A stretch of 64,000 nucleotides of DNA from NCBI GenBank assembly GCA_047967505.1, contig CM106539.1, one strand, 5' to 3'. Each line of letters opens with the position of its first letter. Within the stretch, counting starts at the first letter, position 1. Shown in pieces: positions 22,621 to 34,840 of the stretch. Position numbers and translations under genes: made by a program. Origin of the DNA: Dipteris shenzhenensis (lineage: Eukaryota; Polypodiophyta; Polypodiopsida; Gleicheniales). The notes beneath the pieces were generated by a model. It was not told the DNA's origin. It saw nothing but the letters and a program-made list of their open reading frames with translations, and did no database searches.

Positions 22621-23114
22621 TTTAATTTAATTTTAAAAAATTTTTTGGGGGTGGGGGGGCGTCGCGCAGTGGCGAGGGCGGCGGCTCAGAGGGGGGGGGT
22701 TTCGATTGGAGGCAGGGGATTTGAGTTAGAGTTGAGGGGGGGGGGGGCTTGGAGGTGTTGTAGAGGGAGGGAGGCATGTGGGAGGATGTGGTGAGGGAAG
22801 GGGGGAGGACGTGAAGGTAGAGGCGAGGCGTGCGTGCGTCAGGAGGAGCAAAGGCGGAGGTGGAGGCAAGGTGGGAGGAGCAAAGGCGGAGGCAAGGTGG
22901 GCATCGCCGCTGGCAGAGGCAGGCGTTGCTTAGCGGGGCAGGCGCTTCTATCGCACTGCCGCGGGTTGTGCCGCCCTGGGCGGGTACCGCCTTGTTGGCG
23001 GGCGCTGTTATGGGCACCTTGGCCCTAAGCAACAAGGGCTTAAGCCCTTGCTAATAGGTAAGGGCTAAAGCCCTTTAGGTAATTGTAGGGTGAGGAGCAG
23101 CCAGCGAGGGGGGG

Positions 23115-23169
<55 letters not shown>

Positions 23170-23331
23170 GGAGGGAAAGAGAGAGACAGAGGGGGAAAAG
23201 AGAGAGAAAGAGAGAGAGAAAGATAGAGAAACAAAGAGAGAGGAGTAGAAGAGAGAGGGGGGGTAGAGAGAGAGAAATAGAGAGAAGGGGGGATAGAGAG
23301 AGAGAGAGAGAAATAGAGAGAAGGGGGGGAC

Positions 23332-23363
<32 letters not shown>

Positions 23364-23389
23364 GGGGGGGGAACGGAGGGGGGGAAAGA
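22621..23389. repeat. G-rich tract and GA microsatellite
   Basis: Runs of G, with GGA and GGC units, occur from 22645 to 22900. A long (GA)n microsatellite with GGGGG interruptions runs from about 23117 to 23380. Open frames on both strands here are low-complexity artefacts (Ser-Leu or Arg-Gly rich). Confidence 0.85.
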
Positions 23390-23635
23390 CTCGGGGGGGT
23401 CACTCATCATATGTAACCCTATCACGTGAGTTCAACAGAAGGATTTTTTTAATTTCCAAAATTTACAGAAATAAATATACATAATGGACTATTTAAAATA
23501 GTTTTGAAAAAAATTTACAGATTTGTATAGAAAAGGGGTACATTTTATTAATGAAAAATTTACAGATAAGGGATTTTAGAAATAGGCCTTGAACGCACGT
23601 GATATAGAGGGTTTATACATAGTGACCTCCCCGAG
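23390..23635. mobile_element. MITE, 8-bp TSD family, copy 1
   Basis: A 246-bp element has terminal inverted repeats CTCGGGGGGGTCACT and AGTGACCTCCCCGAG. It is flanked by a perfect 8-bp duplication, GGGAAAGA, at 23382-23389 and 23636-23643. It has no coding capacity. An 8-bp target duplication is typical of hAT elements (and a few other superfamilies), but the TIR does not begin with the usual CAGGG, so the superfamily is left open. It is highly similar to the copy at 35931-36177. Confidence 0.9.
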
Positions 23636-24586
23636 GGGAAAGAGGAGGGGGGTTGTGTGTGTGGAATCGAGGGCGGGGGGAATGGGGGGTAAGGGGGGGG
23701 GGATGGGGGGTGGTGAAGGGCGTGAGGGAGTGGTGGAGGGGGTGGTGGAGAGGGAGGGGGGGGGGTGGAGAGGGGGAGAATGGAGGGAGGGGCGGGGGGG
23801 AAGTGAAGGGGATAGTGGTGGAGGGGGGAATGGTGGATGGGGAGGGGGAAAAAAGAAAAAAGAAAAAAACTTCATGGACGGAAAACTTTGATGGAAATCC
23901 AAAGGGAGGAAGAGATGGTCACCTAAATGCTCTCCAAGTCTTTCTCGATGTAACTAGATTGATGAGGACCAATGGACGGTGGGTGAATGGCTAGGTTATC
24001 GTTGCGAGATGGGCTCTGAGTAACTTACCCTGTGAGGATGGGAGTAGGGTGGTGATCGATGGAGAGGGAGGAGTGTCTTGCGTAGGGCTCAGAATGAGGA
24101 AGAGGATGGAGGCAAGATGTGAAAGATGAAGTATTAGAGGGATGGGTGCACTTTTATAGGGAAGGAGGGGGAGTTGTGGATTTAGTCAAACACATGTGCA
24201 CCTTTGAATTTGTCCACGTTTGAGTAGTCAAATACATGTGCAGCTTTGAATTTGTCCACGTTTGACTAGGGAGGTGGTTTCAATTTTTCTTTTGGGTTAT
24301 GGCATTTAGAACCTTTGATCATTGATTGCCCATAACTTTTGGTGGTTGTGTCGAAATGTGTTTCCGTAAAAAGGAGAAATGTTTAGAATTTCAAGCTCTA
24401 CACTCTGACAACCATCACATGGTATCATTTATTCCTTAAGATGTTGTTTTTCTAGAAAACATGCATTTTGCTAAATCGGTAACGAATAGTTTTGGTTTGA
24501 AAATTTTAGCTCTCCTAGCTCTTGAGTGATATGTTTGTGAAAGTTTGAAGTAGTTTGTTTTTTACACATACCTGCATATTGTGACA
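23636..24586. other. G-rich tract and unassigned sequence
   Basis: G and GGA runs occur from 23640 to 23860, giving glycine-rich frames that I treat as artefacts. At 24185-24265 a segment of about 40 bp (CACATGTGCACCTTTGAATT, then TGTCCACGTTTGA) is directly repeated. The rest, to 24586, shows no gene. Confidence 0.6.
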
Positions 24587-25065
24587 TGAAGTTGGGGGTA
24601 ATTACTTCACGCACCTCTTCACTTCCTATTGCTTTCGAACTGAGTGATAGAGATATTCATCACTGGGAAAGGGACATTAAAAAGAAGCTTTAATACCAAG
24701 AGATCACACCATACTATCCTCCCTTAGATGAGAATGAAGATGATAACATCCCAAGTGATGTTGTACTCAAGCATAGGGAGAAGGAAAGGATCAGCGAAGG
24801 CCATAATCTCAGCAAGTCGGTCTATGCCAAAGAGAAGAGCGATACGTTATTGAAAAAAGATCTTGCAGCTCAACATGACATGAACTGATATATATTGAGG
24901 AGTTTGAAGGGGATGATTGGGTCTGATGGGTAGGTTCTGGGGAAACATTGCACCTCCTTCATAGATACATTCACAATTACCTCAAAACACTCTCCAAAAT
25001 ATCATAAGACAAAGAGACCCATAACTTTTAGCAGAGATATGATATCAAATATTCAAACACATAGC
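24587..25065 (+). repeat. Inverted-repeat copy 1 with decayed ORF
   Basis: This segment is present as its reverse complement at 38595-39080. It contains a degenerate frame (ELSDRDIHHWERD, one stop, then PYYPPLDENEDDN and a Lys/Glu-rich end) from about 24640 to 24888. I do not recognise the product. It lies at the outer edge of a minus-strand gypsy element and may be part of a gypsy LTR or extra ORF. Confidence 0.6.
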
Positions 25066-25194
25066 TAGCTTGTGTGTTCTGTAAGCCCATAAAACTTCAG
25101 CCAAGTGCCTATCTCAATGCCTTTTCTTGGTGTCTACAAGCTTTCCTATTGAATTGCATAACAATCCATTTGTTTTCTCAGCCAAGCCATTACA

Positions 25195-27800
25195 TTAGGG
25201 ATAGTATGGCATGGACATGCTATGATTTATCTTTAGCTTATGCACCACATCTTCAATTAGTTCATTTTTAAAAGAGGTTCCTCCATCAATGAGAATTTCC
25301 AAAGGACAACCAAAGTGTGAACAAATTTGATCAAAGAGAAATTTTGCAACTGTGCTTGCCTTGCTATTGATTGTGGCCTTGGTCTCTACCCACCGAGTTG
25401 CATAATCTGTGGCCACCAATAAATAATGCTTGCCCTGAGATGAGCGAGGGAGTGGTCCCACAAAGTCCAACTCCCACTTCTCAAATGGTCCATATGCTGG
25501 AATAGTAGGCTTCAATGGCCCAGGAATCAATTGTTGCCTTCCAAACTTTTAGCATACTTTACAACTTCGATGCCATTCATATACATCCTTATGGAGGCGT
25601 GGCCAAAAGTAACCTGCATTAAGAATTCTCCTAGCTGTGCTCCCTGAAGCAAAATGACCAAAGCATTCATGATACATTTCTAGGATTCTCCTAGTCTCCA
25701 TGGGATGGACCACTCGATAGAGCACCTTGTCTTTTCCCAATTTATAAAGAATGTCATCAACAATAGTATAGGGACAAGACTTCCTTACCAATCTCAGCTT
25801 CTGTTGTGGAGTTAACCCTCGAGGAAACATTCCTTCTTCCACATATTGCTGAACATCTTGCAGTTCTGGCCATCCAGTGTCTACCAAAGAAACTACCCCC
25901 CGGCCTTGTACTACAATGGCTTGAGTAGCTAACTCATCCGCCCTTTGATTTTATTTTTCCTCTTTATATGAACAAACTTGCAAAAATCAAATTGACTACA
26001 TAGTGCCATAGCCTTCTTTTGATTAAGCTCCTTCAAATGAGGACTTCTTGTCTTGTAATGCCCTTGCATTTGCTTTATAATAAGCTGAGAATCTCCTCTT
26101 TCTTCCAATTCTTTAACTTGACTTTGAAGACAACCCTCCAAACCAAGAATCAAAGCATTATACTTAGCTGCATTGTTAGTTGTGATACCTGGAAGCTCTT
26201 GTCCTCTTGCCCACACCTCTTGACCTTCAGAATTCATCAAGACTATCCCCCTGGCTCCTTGTCGGTGTGAAGGACTAAAAGCCCCATCAAAATACAAGAC
26301 AAAAGCTATTGGTGGTGTCTCTCTTTCATCATTAATGTCCTTATATTTCTTTTCTTCTCTTAGATCTTGCTATCCTATGAGCAAATCTGCCATAGTGGAC
26401 CTCTAAGTGGTATTTTTAGTGACAAAAGAGAAAGAGAACTCTTGAAGCTTTGACAACCATTTTGCAAATCTCCCCCCATGATTAGGCTTACAAACTAGAT
26501 ATGCTAATATAGACTGAGAGGTAAGGAAGAAAAATGGCCGAGGTAATAAATAGGAGTGAAAATTTCTGACTGAAAACACCAAAGAGAGGGCTTGCTCCTC
26601 CATTTATTCATACCTTGTTTCCACCTCTATAAGCTATCGGCTGGCATAATAGATGGGTTGCATTCTACATGCCTCTCCTTTTTGTAGCAAGACAGCACCA
26701 ACTGAATGCAAAGATACACTTGGATTTACATAAAAGTCTTGAGACATCAGGGGGCTTCAATATTGGGCTCTTACTCATGGCCTCCTTAAGTTGCTGAAAA
26801 GACTCTTGTTGCTCCACACCCCATTGGAAAGAAACCCCTTTTCTTGTCAACAACTTCATGGGATGCACTATCTCTGTGAAATCATCACAAAAGCGTTGAT
26901 AATACTTACTCTTTCCTAGAATTCTATGAACATCAGTGACACTCTCAGGACTTGGCAATGCCATGATTGCTTGAACCTTGTCAGGATCCATTTGTAGGCC
27001 TTCTTCAGACACAATATGCCCCAACAAGACTACTTTTGTTTGAGCCAAATGACACTTGGTAGGATCTAGACTCCCTTTTGCTTCATCAATCCTAGCTAAG
27101 GCCATCTTTAACTTCTCCATGTGATTTATGCACCGAGAATAAATGCAAAAATCATCCAAAAACACCCTTATGAACTGTCCCAAGTAAGGCTCAAGCACTT
27201 GACTCATGAACTTTGAAATGTAGGTGGTGCATTGGTCAACCCAAAAGGCATCACTTTGTAAGCAAAAACTCCCCAAGGTGTGACAAATGATGTTTTCTTT
27301 TGATCTTCCTCCCGAATACGAATTTGAAAGTACCCAGAATACCCATCACATATAGAATACATCTCATGCCCTACTACTTGGTCGAGTTCTTCATCTTGGA
27401 ATGGCAAAGGAAAATGATAACTCTTAGTGCATGCATTCAAAGGACAAAAATACACACAAACCTGCCACTTATTTCCTTTCTTTGGTGTGACAACTACAGG
27501 AGATATCCATTCTGAATCATCAACAGGAAAGATGAATCCCGCCTTACGTAGTTGTGTTACCTCTTTATTTAGTGCCTCAGCTTGGATCACCCCCAATCAC
27601 CTTAAGCGTTGCACAACTACCTCACTTTCTGGATTCAACTCAATCTTGTGCTCCACAAGAGAGACTAGTCAAACCTATGAATAGCTTGTTGCAAAGAGAC
27701 ATGGAAAATCATCTAACATATCCAAGTACTGGAGCTTCTCACTACATGATAGAGAATCACCAAGAAGCTCTTCATTGCATTGGTGTCGTTTAGTGTGCTC
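25195..27800 (-). pseudogene. Ty3/gypsy pol with a second RNase H (Tat-like)
   Basis: Read on the minus strand: RT at 27596-26665, with VDDSEWISPVVVTPKKGNKW, a substituted position before the FQIRIREEDQ block, and VFLDDFCIYS; then the standard gypsy RNase H at about 26660-26403. A separate RNase H-like domain follows at 26297-25929 (MYFDGAFSPS, GITTNNAAKYNALILG, GDSQLIIKQMQG). The H2C2 zinc-binding region lies at 25887-25549 (HECFGHFASG, RSCKVC) and the integrase core at 25530-25195 (KWELDFVGPL, ILIDGGTSFKNE). The extra RNase H between the usual one and integrase is a hallmark of Tat/Athila-related gypsy lineages. Stops and shifts between domains show decay. Gag and protease were not identified upstream. 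Confidence 0.8.
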
Positions 27801-28071
27801 CACATCCTCCACATGAAGTGTCTCTACAGGATCTTCTTGTACCACCACCTTGTTCCCTCTTGACTCACATCCCGATCAGCACAAAGACAAAGACCAAAGG
27901 CCACTCCTTCCACCTCACCCTCTTAGCTGGATTGCTTGGAGCTACACCATGTCTCTTCTTCTTCATCGGTTAAAAGTCAGAGCTCAAACTTTTTGATGTT
28001 GAAGACTCCTCCTTGACAACTTCCTTTTCCTGACTTATGATGTTGTAGTGCATCTTCTTATCATTTCGACT
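27801..28071. other. No gene seen
   Basis: This sequence is upstream of the gypsy RT fragment, with no recognisable gag or protease. It is short and unassigned. Confidence 0.4.
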
Positions 28072-28326
28072 CCTAAACCCTCCAACCCCCAATGAAGGTG
28101 AAAGCCTTCACTACCTCAACCATGATGATACACGTTCCTTTTACACATGCATGCTCTATGTTTACTTACCACACTTAAGCCTACATCTCTCAACGGAACA
28201 TGACTCGAGGTCCTAAGCTACACATATACTGCAAATGACAACCCCAATATATCTGTCAATGACAAAAAGCCTTGGAACCCTACACACTGAGAAAACCTTG
28301 CTCTTCCTACGGAAGCCGTAGGAAAG
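28072..28326 (+). repeat. Direct repeat, copy 1 (about 255 bp)
   Basis: It is highly similar, in the same orientation, to 36852-37105. Both begin near CCAACCCCCAATGAAGG, contain ATATATCTGT and GACAAAAAGCCTT, and end near GGAAAGA. No coding content is seen. Each copy lies beside retroelement sequence and may be an LTR piece. Confidence 0.75.
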
Positions 28327-28895
28327 AACTAATAGTTATGCAGGCTGGTGGTGACTAGGGTGGCATTTGTTCTTCGTGGTCATGCATGGAATCCTCCTCG
28401 GAGCTATCGCTTTGGACCACAAATGCATGTGGTCACCGTGGTTGAGAGAATGTAGATGGCTACAAACTCTAGAGGGGGTCTCGTGGTTGAGGTGGTGGGC
28501 TCTTTTTGTGCATCCTCTTTAGTGGCGGCACTTTTTCTGAACCTGCATCCATGTGCATGTGGTGTACCATTGATCATTAGATTAGTTGGCATGTAGGTAT
28601 GACCTTTGTGTGTGTTTGTGAGAGGTCGTATTTTTGTACATGCTTTGAGAGTGTGGAATGAAAGTGTGTGGCACAATTATTCATGCAATCATCTATGTGT
28701 CTAAGTGAAAGCATGTGAGTGCTCGTGACCTAGTAGTTAGGTAGGGACTAACTATATGCTTTTTTTGTTGTTGGGATTTCATAGGGCAGCTAGAACTCAG
28801 GCATCACTTTTGAGCCCTAAGCTAAAATCGATTGATGCTACCTATATGTGTGAAGATGTACATATGCAAGTGAGTGCTCGTGATATAATCTAATC
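28327..28895. other. Interval between two gypsy elements, no gene seen
   Basis: No coding frame worth calling was found. It may contain the 3' LTR of the gypsy at 28896-34350, but I could not locate a matching second LTR. Confidence 0.4.
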
Positions 28896-31712
28896 CTAAC
28901 TAAGGAAGACTTGGTTTCCCAAATCTTTGTTTTTGTCGGGGATGGCTTGCGTGTTCAAGTAGTAGCGCTTTAATTGGCTCCTGTTTATTGTTGTGTTGAA
29001 TTGGACTCCATCCAATGTTTCTAGTAGCACAAGTCCGATGGGATTCATCTTTCTTACTTGGCATGGTCCTTGACCTAGATACTTTAGTTCCCCCTTGTGT
29101 ACTTTGGCATTGTATAACAGGACCAAGTCACTTTCCTTGATGTCTTTAGCTTTAATATTTCTATCAAACCATGCCTTTCTTCTACATTTTTCTATTGTCA
29201 TGGCATGGTAGGCAACTAGTCTTGTCTCTGTATGCTTCTCCAATGGATAGAGCCTTTCTTTCAATGATTCATGGTCTCCCATGCATTCCTGTATTACTAC
29301 GCATAGGCTTGGTATTACAAATTCTAGTGGGACCATAGCTTCAAGGCCGTACACCAATTGAAAATGTGTGTTCCTTGTACTGACCTTGAGTGTGGTTCTG
29401 TATGCCCATAAGGCTGCATTCAGTTTCTCTGCACAATCTGAATGCTATGGTTCTACTACCTTGGTGAGGATAATGCATAATATTTTGTTGGTGAATTCGG
29501 CCTGTCCATTCCCTTAGGTGTAGTAGGGTGTGCTTTTTCTATGGATTACCATAAAGCCAGACAAGAGTTCTTGGATTACCTCATTGACAAAATGTGTGCC
29601 ACTATTTGACACAATTTCAATGGGGTGCCCGAATTGGGTGATCACATTCTCGTATAAGAATCTTGTTGTGCTTCTAGCATCTACCTTTCTGATTGCTTTA
29701 GCTTCAGCCCATTTTGTAAAGTAATCAGTGGCCACAATGATGTAGCACGCTTGTGTTCCTTTTGCTGCTTAGGATGGATGGGACCCACATAGTCAATCCC
29801 CCATTTTTTAAATGATTTTTGTGCAACTATTGTTAGGGGATTGAAGCCTTTGTGTTGTGCTTTAGTAGTTTGTTGGCATACATCACAGCTTTTTACATCT
29901 TCATAGGCATCTGCCCACAGTGTTGGCCACCAGTAGCCTACGAGGAGAACTTTTCTTACTATGGCTTCCCCTTGGAAGTGTCCTCCTGCAATGCCTTCAT
30001 GGACTTCACTTAGGATTGGCATGATCTCATGAGGCATTACACATCTTCTTAATACCTGGTCCTTGCCCATCTTGTACAGTTGTCCTATAATGAGTTGATA
30101 GGGTGCAGCCTTTAGAATTAGTTTTCTGGCATCTACTACTTTCATTTCAGGGGGTGGTCTTTCTGCCATTAAGTACCCAATGATATCTCCACACCACTCT
30201 GGAACAACATCTATTTGAAATAGTGTGGCATCTCGTAAGTCATCTTCTACTCTAGTGGCTTCTTCTCCCGACTTAACACGAGACATGTGATCGGCAATGT
30301 AGTGTTGGGTACCTTTGCAGACCACTATTTTGAAGTTGGATTCTTGAAGTAAGAGGAGCCATCTGGTTATTCTTCCTGTTGTACACAAACGGTTCACAAG
30401 ATAAAGCAATGCTTGGTGGTCGGTGTAGAAGACAAAATCATTTGCCAGTAGATAGTGCCAAAATTTCTTAACACTATACACCATTGCTAGAGCTTCTCTG
30501 GGCCATGGTGGTATAGTTGATCTCTGCATCATTGAGTTGTCGACTGGGAAAGTAGAATGGGTAGTCTTTCTTATGTTCACCAGGTTGACAAAGCACACTC
30601 CCAATTGCATACTTGGATCCATTAGTATGAACATGAAAATCAATATCCCAATTGGAAGATATAAGGATGGGTGCTGTGATTAGGCGCCACTTTAAAAGCT
30701 CAAAGGATTGGTCGCACTCTTCTGTCCATAAGAATTCCATTAATAATTTGTAAAGTGGTCTAGCTATGATGGCATACCCCAATATAAATCTTCTATAATA
30801 GCTGGCATGTCCCATAAAGACCTGTACACCTTTGGAATTTGTAGGAGGAGGCAATTCCATGATGATTTTGATTTTGTCCATGTAAGTTGCAATCCCATGT
30901 TTAGAAACGATGTGTCCCAAAACGACTCCATGGGTGACCATGAACTAGCATGTTGTTAGATTTAGGGAGATGCCATACTCCCTGAATTTGATTAGTACTA
31001 CTTCGAGACATTTGAAGTGGTCTTTTTTGTTTGAATGGATGCACAAATCATGCAAGAAGACCTGTTAAAACTTATTCAGAAATGACTTGAAAGCTGTGAA
31101 CATGACTCGCTGGAATGTGGTCGGGGCATTACAAAGGCCGAATGGCATGACTCTATATGCAAAAATACCCTATTTTGCAGCAAATGCTATTTTTTATTGG
31201 TCTTTAGGAGCAATTTGCACTTGGTTATAGCCACTGAAGCCATCCAAGAAGCTATATATTTCGAAAGCTGCCACCTTTTCCAACATTTTTTCTATTAAGG
31301 GTAGGGGATAGTGATCCCTAATTGTGGCGGCAGTCACATTCTTTAAGTTTACGCATATTTTGAGCTTCTTGTTGCGTTTAGCCACAATGACGATGGGTAA
31401 AACCCAATTAGTGTGCTCTATCTCGTAGATGAGTCCGGCATCTAGGAGTTTTTCCAACTCATCATAAACCATGGTGGCATACTTAGGATTTATGCGATAA
31501 GGTCCACATACCTTAGGGTCAACACCTTCCCTTATAAGTATCATGTATACTGCCATGTCTAGTGAAACTCCTTTCATTTCTTTGTATGACCATGCTAGGC
31601 AGTCACGATATTCCATCAGGAGTGCTTTGAGTTTGGTTTCATCTTCCTGTCGAAGCTGTTTCCCAATGAAAACCAGTTTTTCTTCCTCCCCTTCTAGGGT
31701 GAGGTTTATCAT
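28896..31712 (-). pseudogene. Ty3/gypsy RT, RNase H and integrase (degenerate)
   Basis: Minus strand. RT starts at 31712 and holds ELEKLLDAGLIYEIEHTNW and FLDGFSGYNQVQIA. The RT catalytic box near 31060 reads as FLHDL where F-x-DD is expected, and stops lie around it. The RT end and RNase H lie at 30941-30380 (FMGHASYYRRFI, then YTDHQALLYLVN). The H2C2 finger (HEGIAGGHF, CDVCQQ) lies near 29990-29870 and the integrase core near 29800-29514 (KKWGIDYVGP, then IVSNSGTHF with Asn where catalytic Asp is expected). The integrase C-terminus is at 29357-28896. A frameshift joins 30643 and 30474. Both catalytic centres are damaged, so the copy is inactive. Confidence 0.85.
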
Positions 31713-32154
31713 GTTTTTGCCGGTCCCTCATAGATTGGAGTTTCTCCAATGCTATCAGTTTCTTGAACTTTAGATTCTCTTAGGGGTCTTTTCATTGCTA
31801 TTGGGACACTGCCACTTGTGTAATTCTTGAAGTACTCTACCACTTCTCAAAGATCGACCTCTGATGGTGTTGAACTAGCCTGACATGTGCCATGTGTGCT
31901 GGGTGGCATAGTTTTATTTACCAATTTGTTAGGTTCTTTTTTACTTTCTTTTTCTAAAGTCTCTGGCTTATATATCTGAAACTTCTTACGTTGGGAACTA
32001 TGGGGTAACTTTTCCACCGGTAAGGGTTCATTTGTTGTGCATACTCCTTCCAGTCCCTCAGGGGACCATTCAAGAGGCAGTGGTTCTGATTTTGAGGGAG
32101 CTGGATTTGCGAGATATAATTTGACGATCCTTGTTTGGACTCCTTCGAATTCAT

Positions 32155-33318
32155 TTAAGTGTCGGCCTTGGCTTTTCTGTGATTTTTTCCTTCAGCTTTC
32201 TTGTGGGATCTTCTGCTGTTATTCAACTTTGGAGGTTCAACTTTTGGGAGCTCGACTTCCATTAGGGCATGCAGAATGGCTAAGTCATTATCAAAGATTT
32301 GATCTTCAATTTCAGCATTCTCAGCCTTAGTTTCAAGGTCCCAAGGAAAATTGGAGCCATCATTGGTATGGGTACTTTCTTTAGGTTCATTATCCCACTT
32401 AAGGTCAGCCATAAAGAATGGCACCTCTAGATCAATTAGTTCTTCATGTGTGAGTGGAGGATCTACCTGTAGCACCTTAGCATCTATCTGTGAGAAGATG
32501 GGGTCTAATGAATGGCAGTTGTTGATGGTTGCCAATGTTTGTATCCAATTATTGACATTGCTTTGTGAATCGCCTGCTATGGCATGCTGTTGCTAGGGAG
32601 CTAATTTGATTGAGATTGTCATTGAAGATGTGTCATCCAATGCTCTAGGCACAATTGGTTTTATAGCTCCTATCCCCACATTCACCCTCACTGTGGTGTT
32701 GTGATTCTGGATTGTTAGTCTATCAATTCTCCAATAATGGAGGACTGATGCTTCCCGTAACCAAGGACGTCCCAGTAAGATCTGATAGGATTTTTTGGGG
32801 AGATCCAAGATTGTGAATTGAAGGGAAAAGCCAACTCCTGTGACCTTTGTTGACACACCATTCACTATTCCCAAGGGTTTAGCCTGTGAATCATCAACAA
32901 GGTGTATGTTGAAATTAGCCTTTTGCAATGGTGGGAGACCCCATTCATCGTAGACCTCCTTTGATAAGACATTCACACCTGCTCCACCATCCACTATGGC
33001 TTGGACTTCATTATATGCCTTGTGGATCAAAGGCACAATAATGTTGTGTATGTCATCTCTCTCACCCATCTGCACAGGGATATCTTTGATGTCGTTCATA
33101 GGTGGAGAGGGATTTACGAGTTCAATCCATCCTTTAAAACACTCCCAGAGATTGGGACAATTCCGTAGGAGGATTTCAATGGGAATTGACATAGGGCAAC
33201 TCATGATGCTAGAGAGTGCGGCTCCTTCAAGTTGATGTTGTGGTACATTTGTTGTGGAGTCTATTGTTTTGGAACAGAGGCTCGAGTACAATATCAATAC
33301 TTTGTGGGGCCAAGTCAT
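32155..33318 (-). pseudogene. Ty3/gypsy aspartic protease region
   Basis: On the minus strand, 33318-32593 is a 241-codon frame with AIVDGGAGVNVLSKEVYDEW, in which the D-G-G core aligns with the catalytic D-S/T-G of retroviral-type proteases. The C-terminal ILLGRPWLREA is typical of gypsy proteases, which lie upstream of RT. A linker frame continues at 32535-32155. The element shares orientation and order with the RT and integrase at 28896-31712. The interval 31713-32154 shows only broken frames of the same polyprotein. Confidence 0.75.
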
Positions 33319-33433
33319 GGATTGGATCTTGAGCTGTTCTCAAATTGACCTTGTTTCTCAGCCTCAAATTGAGCTTATTCCTTTTGTACCCATTGTTGAA
33401 GTGCTTGAAAATGAGCCTTCTCCACTTCTGCAT

Positions 33434-34350
33434 TTGGGTATGGAGATTCTTTTATTTGAGGCTCAGGAGCTAATGTGGATAAGCTTGGCTGCTCATTGGT
33501 GAAGGGACTTGTGCTTTCTTTTTAAGAAGTCGCTTTGGTTGGATTGGAATGTTAGGGTCCTTGGTGGCCTCTTTCTGCTAGCGTGTAATTACATTCATAG
33601 GTTGTGATATTATGCTTGCTAGCAGCCCCAGGCTTTGATGGTCCACCCCAATGATGCCGATTGGGATGTCAAGCTTAACCTCTGTTTGTTGTGGGACCTT
33701 CTTTTTCATGGGACAATCCATATAGGAATGTCATATGCCACAATCTTTGCAGAGTGGTTGGAAAGTAGTGGGGCTACCATGATGAGGGCACTCTACAATC
33801 CTTTGATTTTTTCCACATCCATAGCACTTGATTGGTGCTTGATATGTATTGGGTCAAACTTGATTTGTGTAGACTGGTATTAGACCCTCTATAGCTTCTA
33901 CATAGTACAGTGGGTACTCTGCCTCATACTCGAATGATGGCGAGTCTACTTCCTCGGCTTGCAGTTGATGTATTGGAACTGCCTGAGGAGCTGGATTTGG
34001 TGCTCTTGGATATGGTCGTGGATTTGGATTCCTGAGTAGTTGTGGGACTTGTGTCCAAACAGAAACAAGATTTAGCCTCGGAGTTGGGGGTGCTTGTGTA
34101 AGTGCCAGTTGCTTGTACACTGGCATGGGTGTCCATATGCTGGCATAGATCTCGGAGAGTCTTGGTGTTTACTGGTCTAGTCCAATCAAGACCAAATACT
34201 CCATGTAACATTTTGATTTGCAAGTGTTTCCATAGTATGCATATTCTTCCTTCAAGGTGATCCTCTTGCTGGAGGATTGCAACAAGCTCTTGGTATAATG
34301 TAGTGATGCCTTATAGCAGAAGATCTTATGCTGACCCCTCTGCATCATCA
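33434..34350 (-). pseudogene. Ty3/gypsy gag with two zinc knuckles (degenerate)
   Basis: Minus strand. Near 33810-33700 two Cys-rich knuckles are visible: CYGCGKNQRIVEC and, after a spacer, CKDCGI, a stop codon, and HSYMDC. Upstream frames at 34351-33854 are rich in Gln, Pro and Ser and include LCQHMDTHASVQATG in one frame. They are broken by shifts. The place, just upstream of the protease, fits the gag of the same gypsy element. Confidence 0.6.
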
Positions 34351-34359
34351 TTGGCTTGA

Positions 34360-34840
34360 CCTAGTAGTTGAATTTCCAACTTGGAAATTATTGCCTTTTG
34401 ATTTTGCTATTCCATGAACTTGTCTTTATACTTACCCAATGTGGAGGTGTATGCAAGCTTTAGACTATTGAATTGTTGAGCTACTTTTGAATGCCCTGCA
34501 AATTGATCATTAAGCACGGGGAGTTGGAGTATCTCTTGCTCTTGAGCATCCATTGGTGTGCACAAGTATCTCACTTGATGCCATGCATTCCTTCTCTAGT
34601 ACTTGAATTTGACGTTTACCTTCTTTAAGGCTGTTCTACAACTCATTGTTTGTGTCTAATGTGGGATGGAGCTGATTCTCTTTAAGTAGTAGTCTTTCAT
34701 TTAAGTACACCAATTCCTTCTTGATATCATCACAAGTGGCTTGCATATGGGGGAGGGATAACTCGACCTTTTTCTTTTGGTTCAAGGCATCAGATAGTTG
34801 TAGGTTTTTTTCTTAGAGAGAAACCGTGGAGCTCCTTTTC
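34360..34840 (-). pseudogene. Decayed coiled-coil-like segment
   Basis: A minus-strand frame with stops is rich in Glu, Lys and Leu, with heptad-like spacing (for example KKELVYLNERLLLKENQ near 34700). It lies between the gypsy gag and a separate gypsy RT fragment, and resembles the remnant at about 1110-1310. It is probably the N-terminal gag portion of a retroelement. Confidence 0.35.

Noticed and set aside
23040-23425. Overlapping Ser/Leu/Pro-rich open frames
   Set aside because: They come from the (GA)n microsatellite and shift freely between frames.
23589-23994. Glycine-rich open frames on the plus strand
   Set aside because: They come from G and GGA runs next to a MITE; there is no conserved motif.
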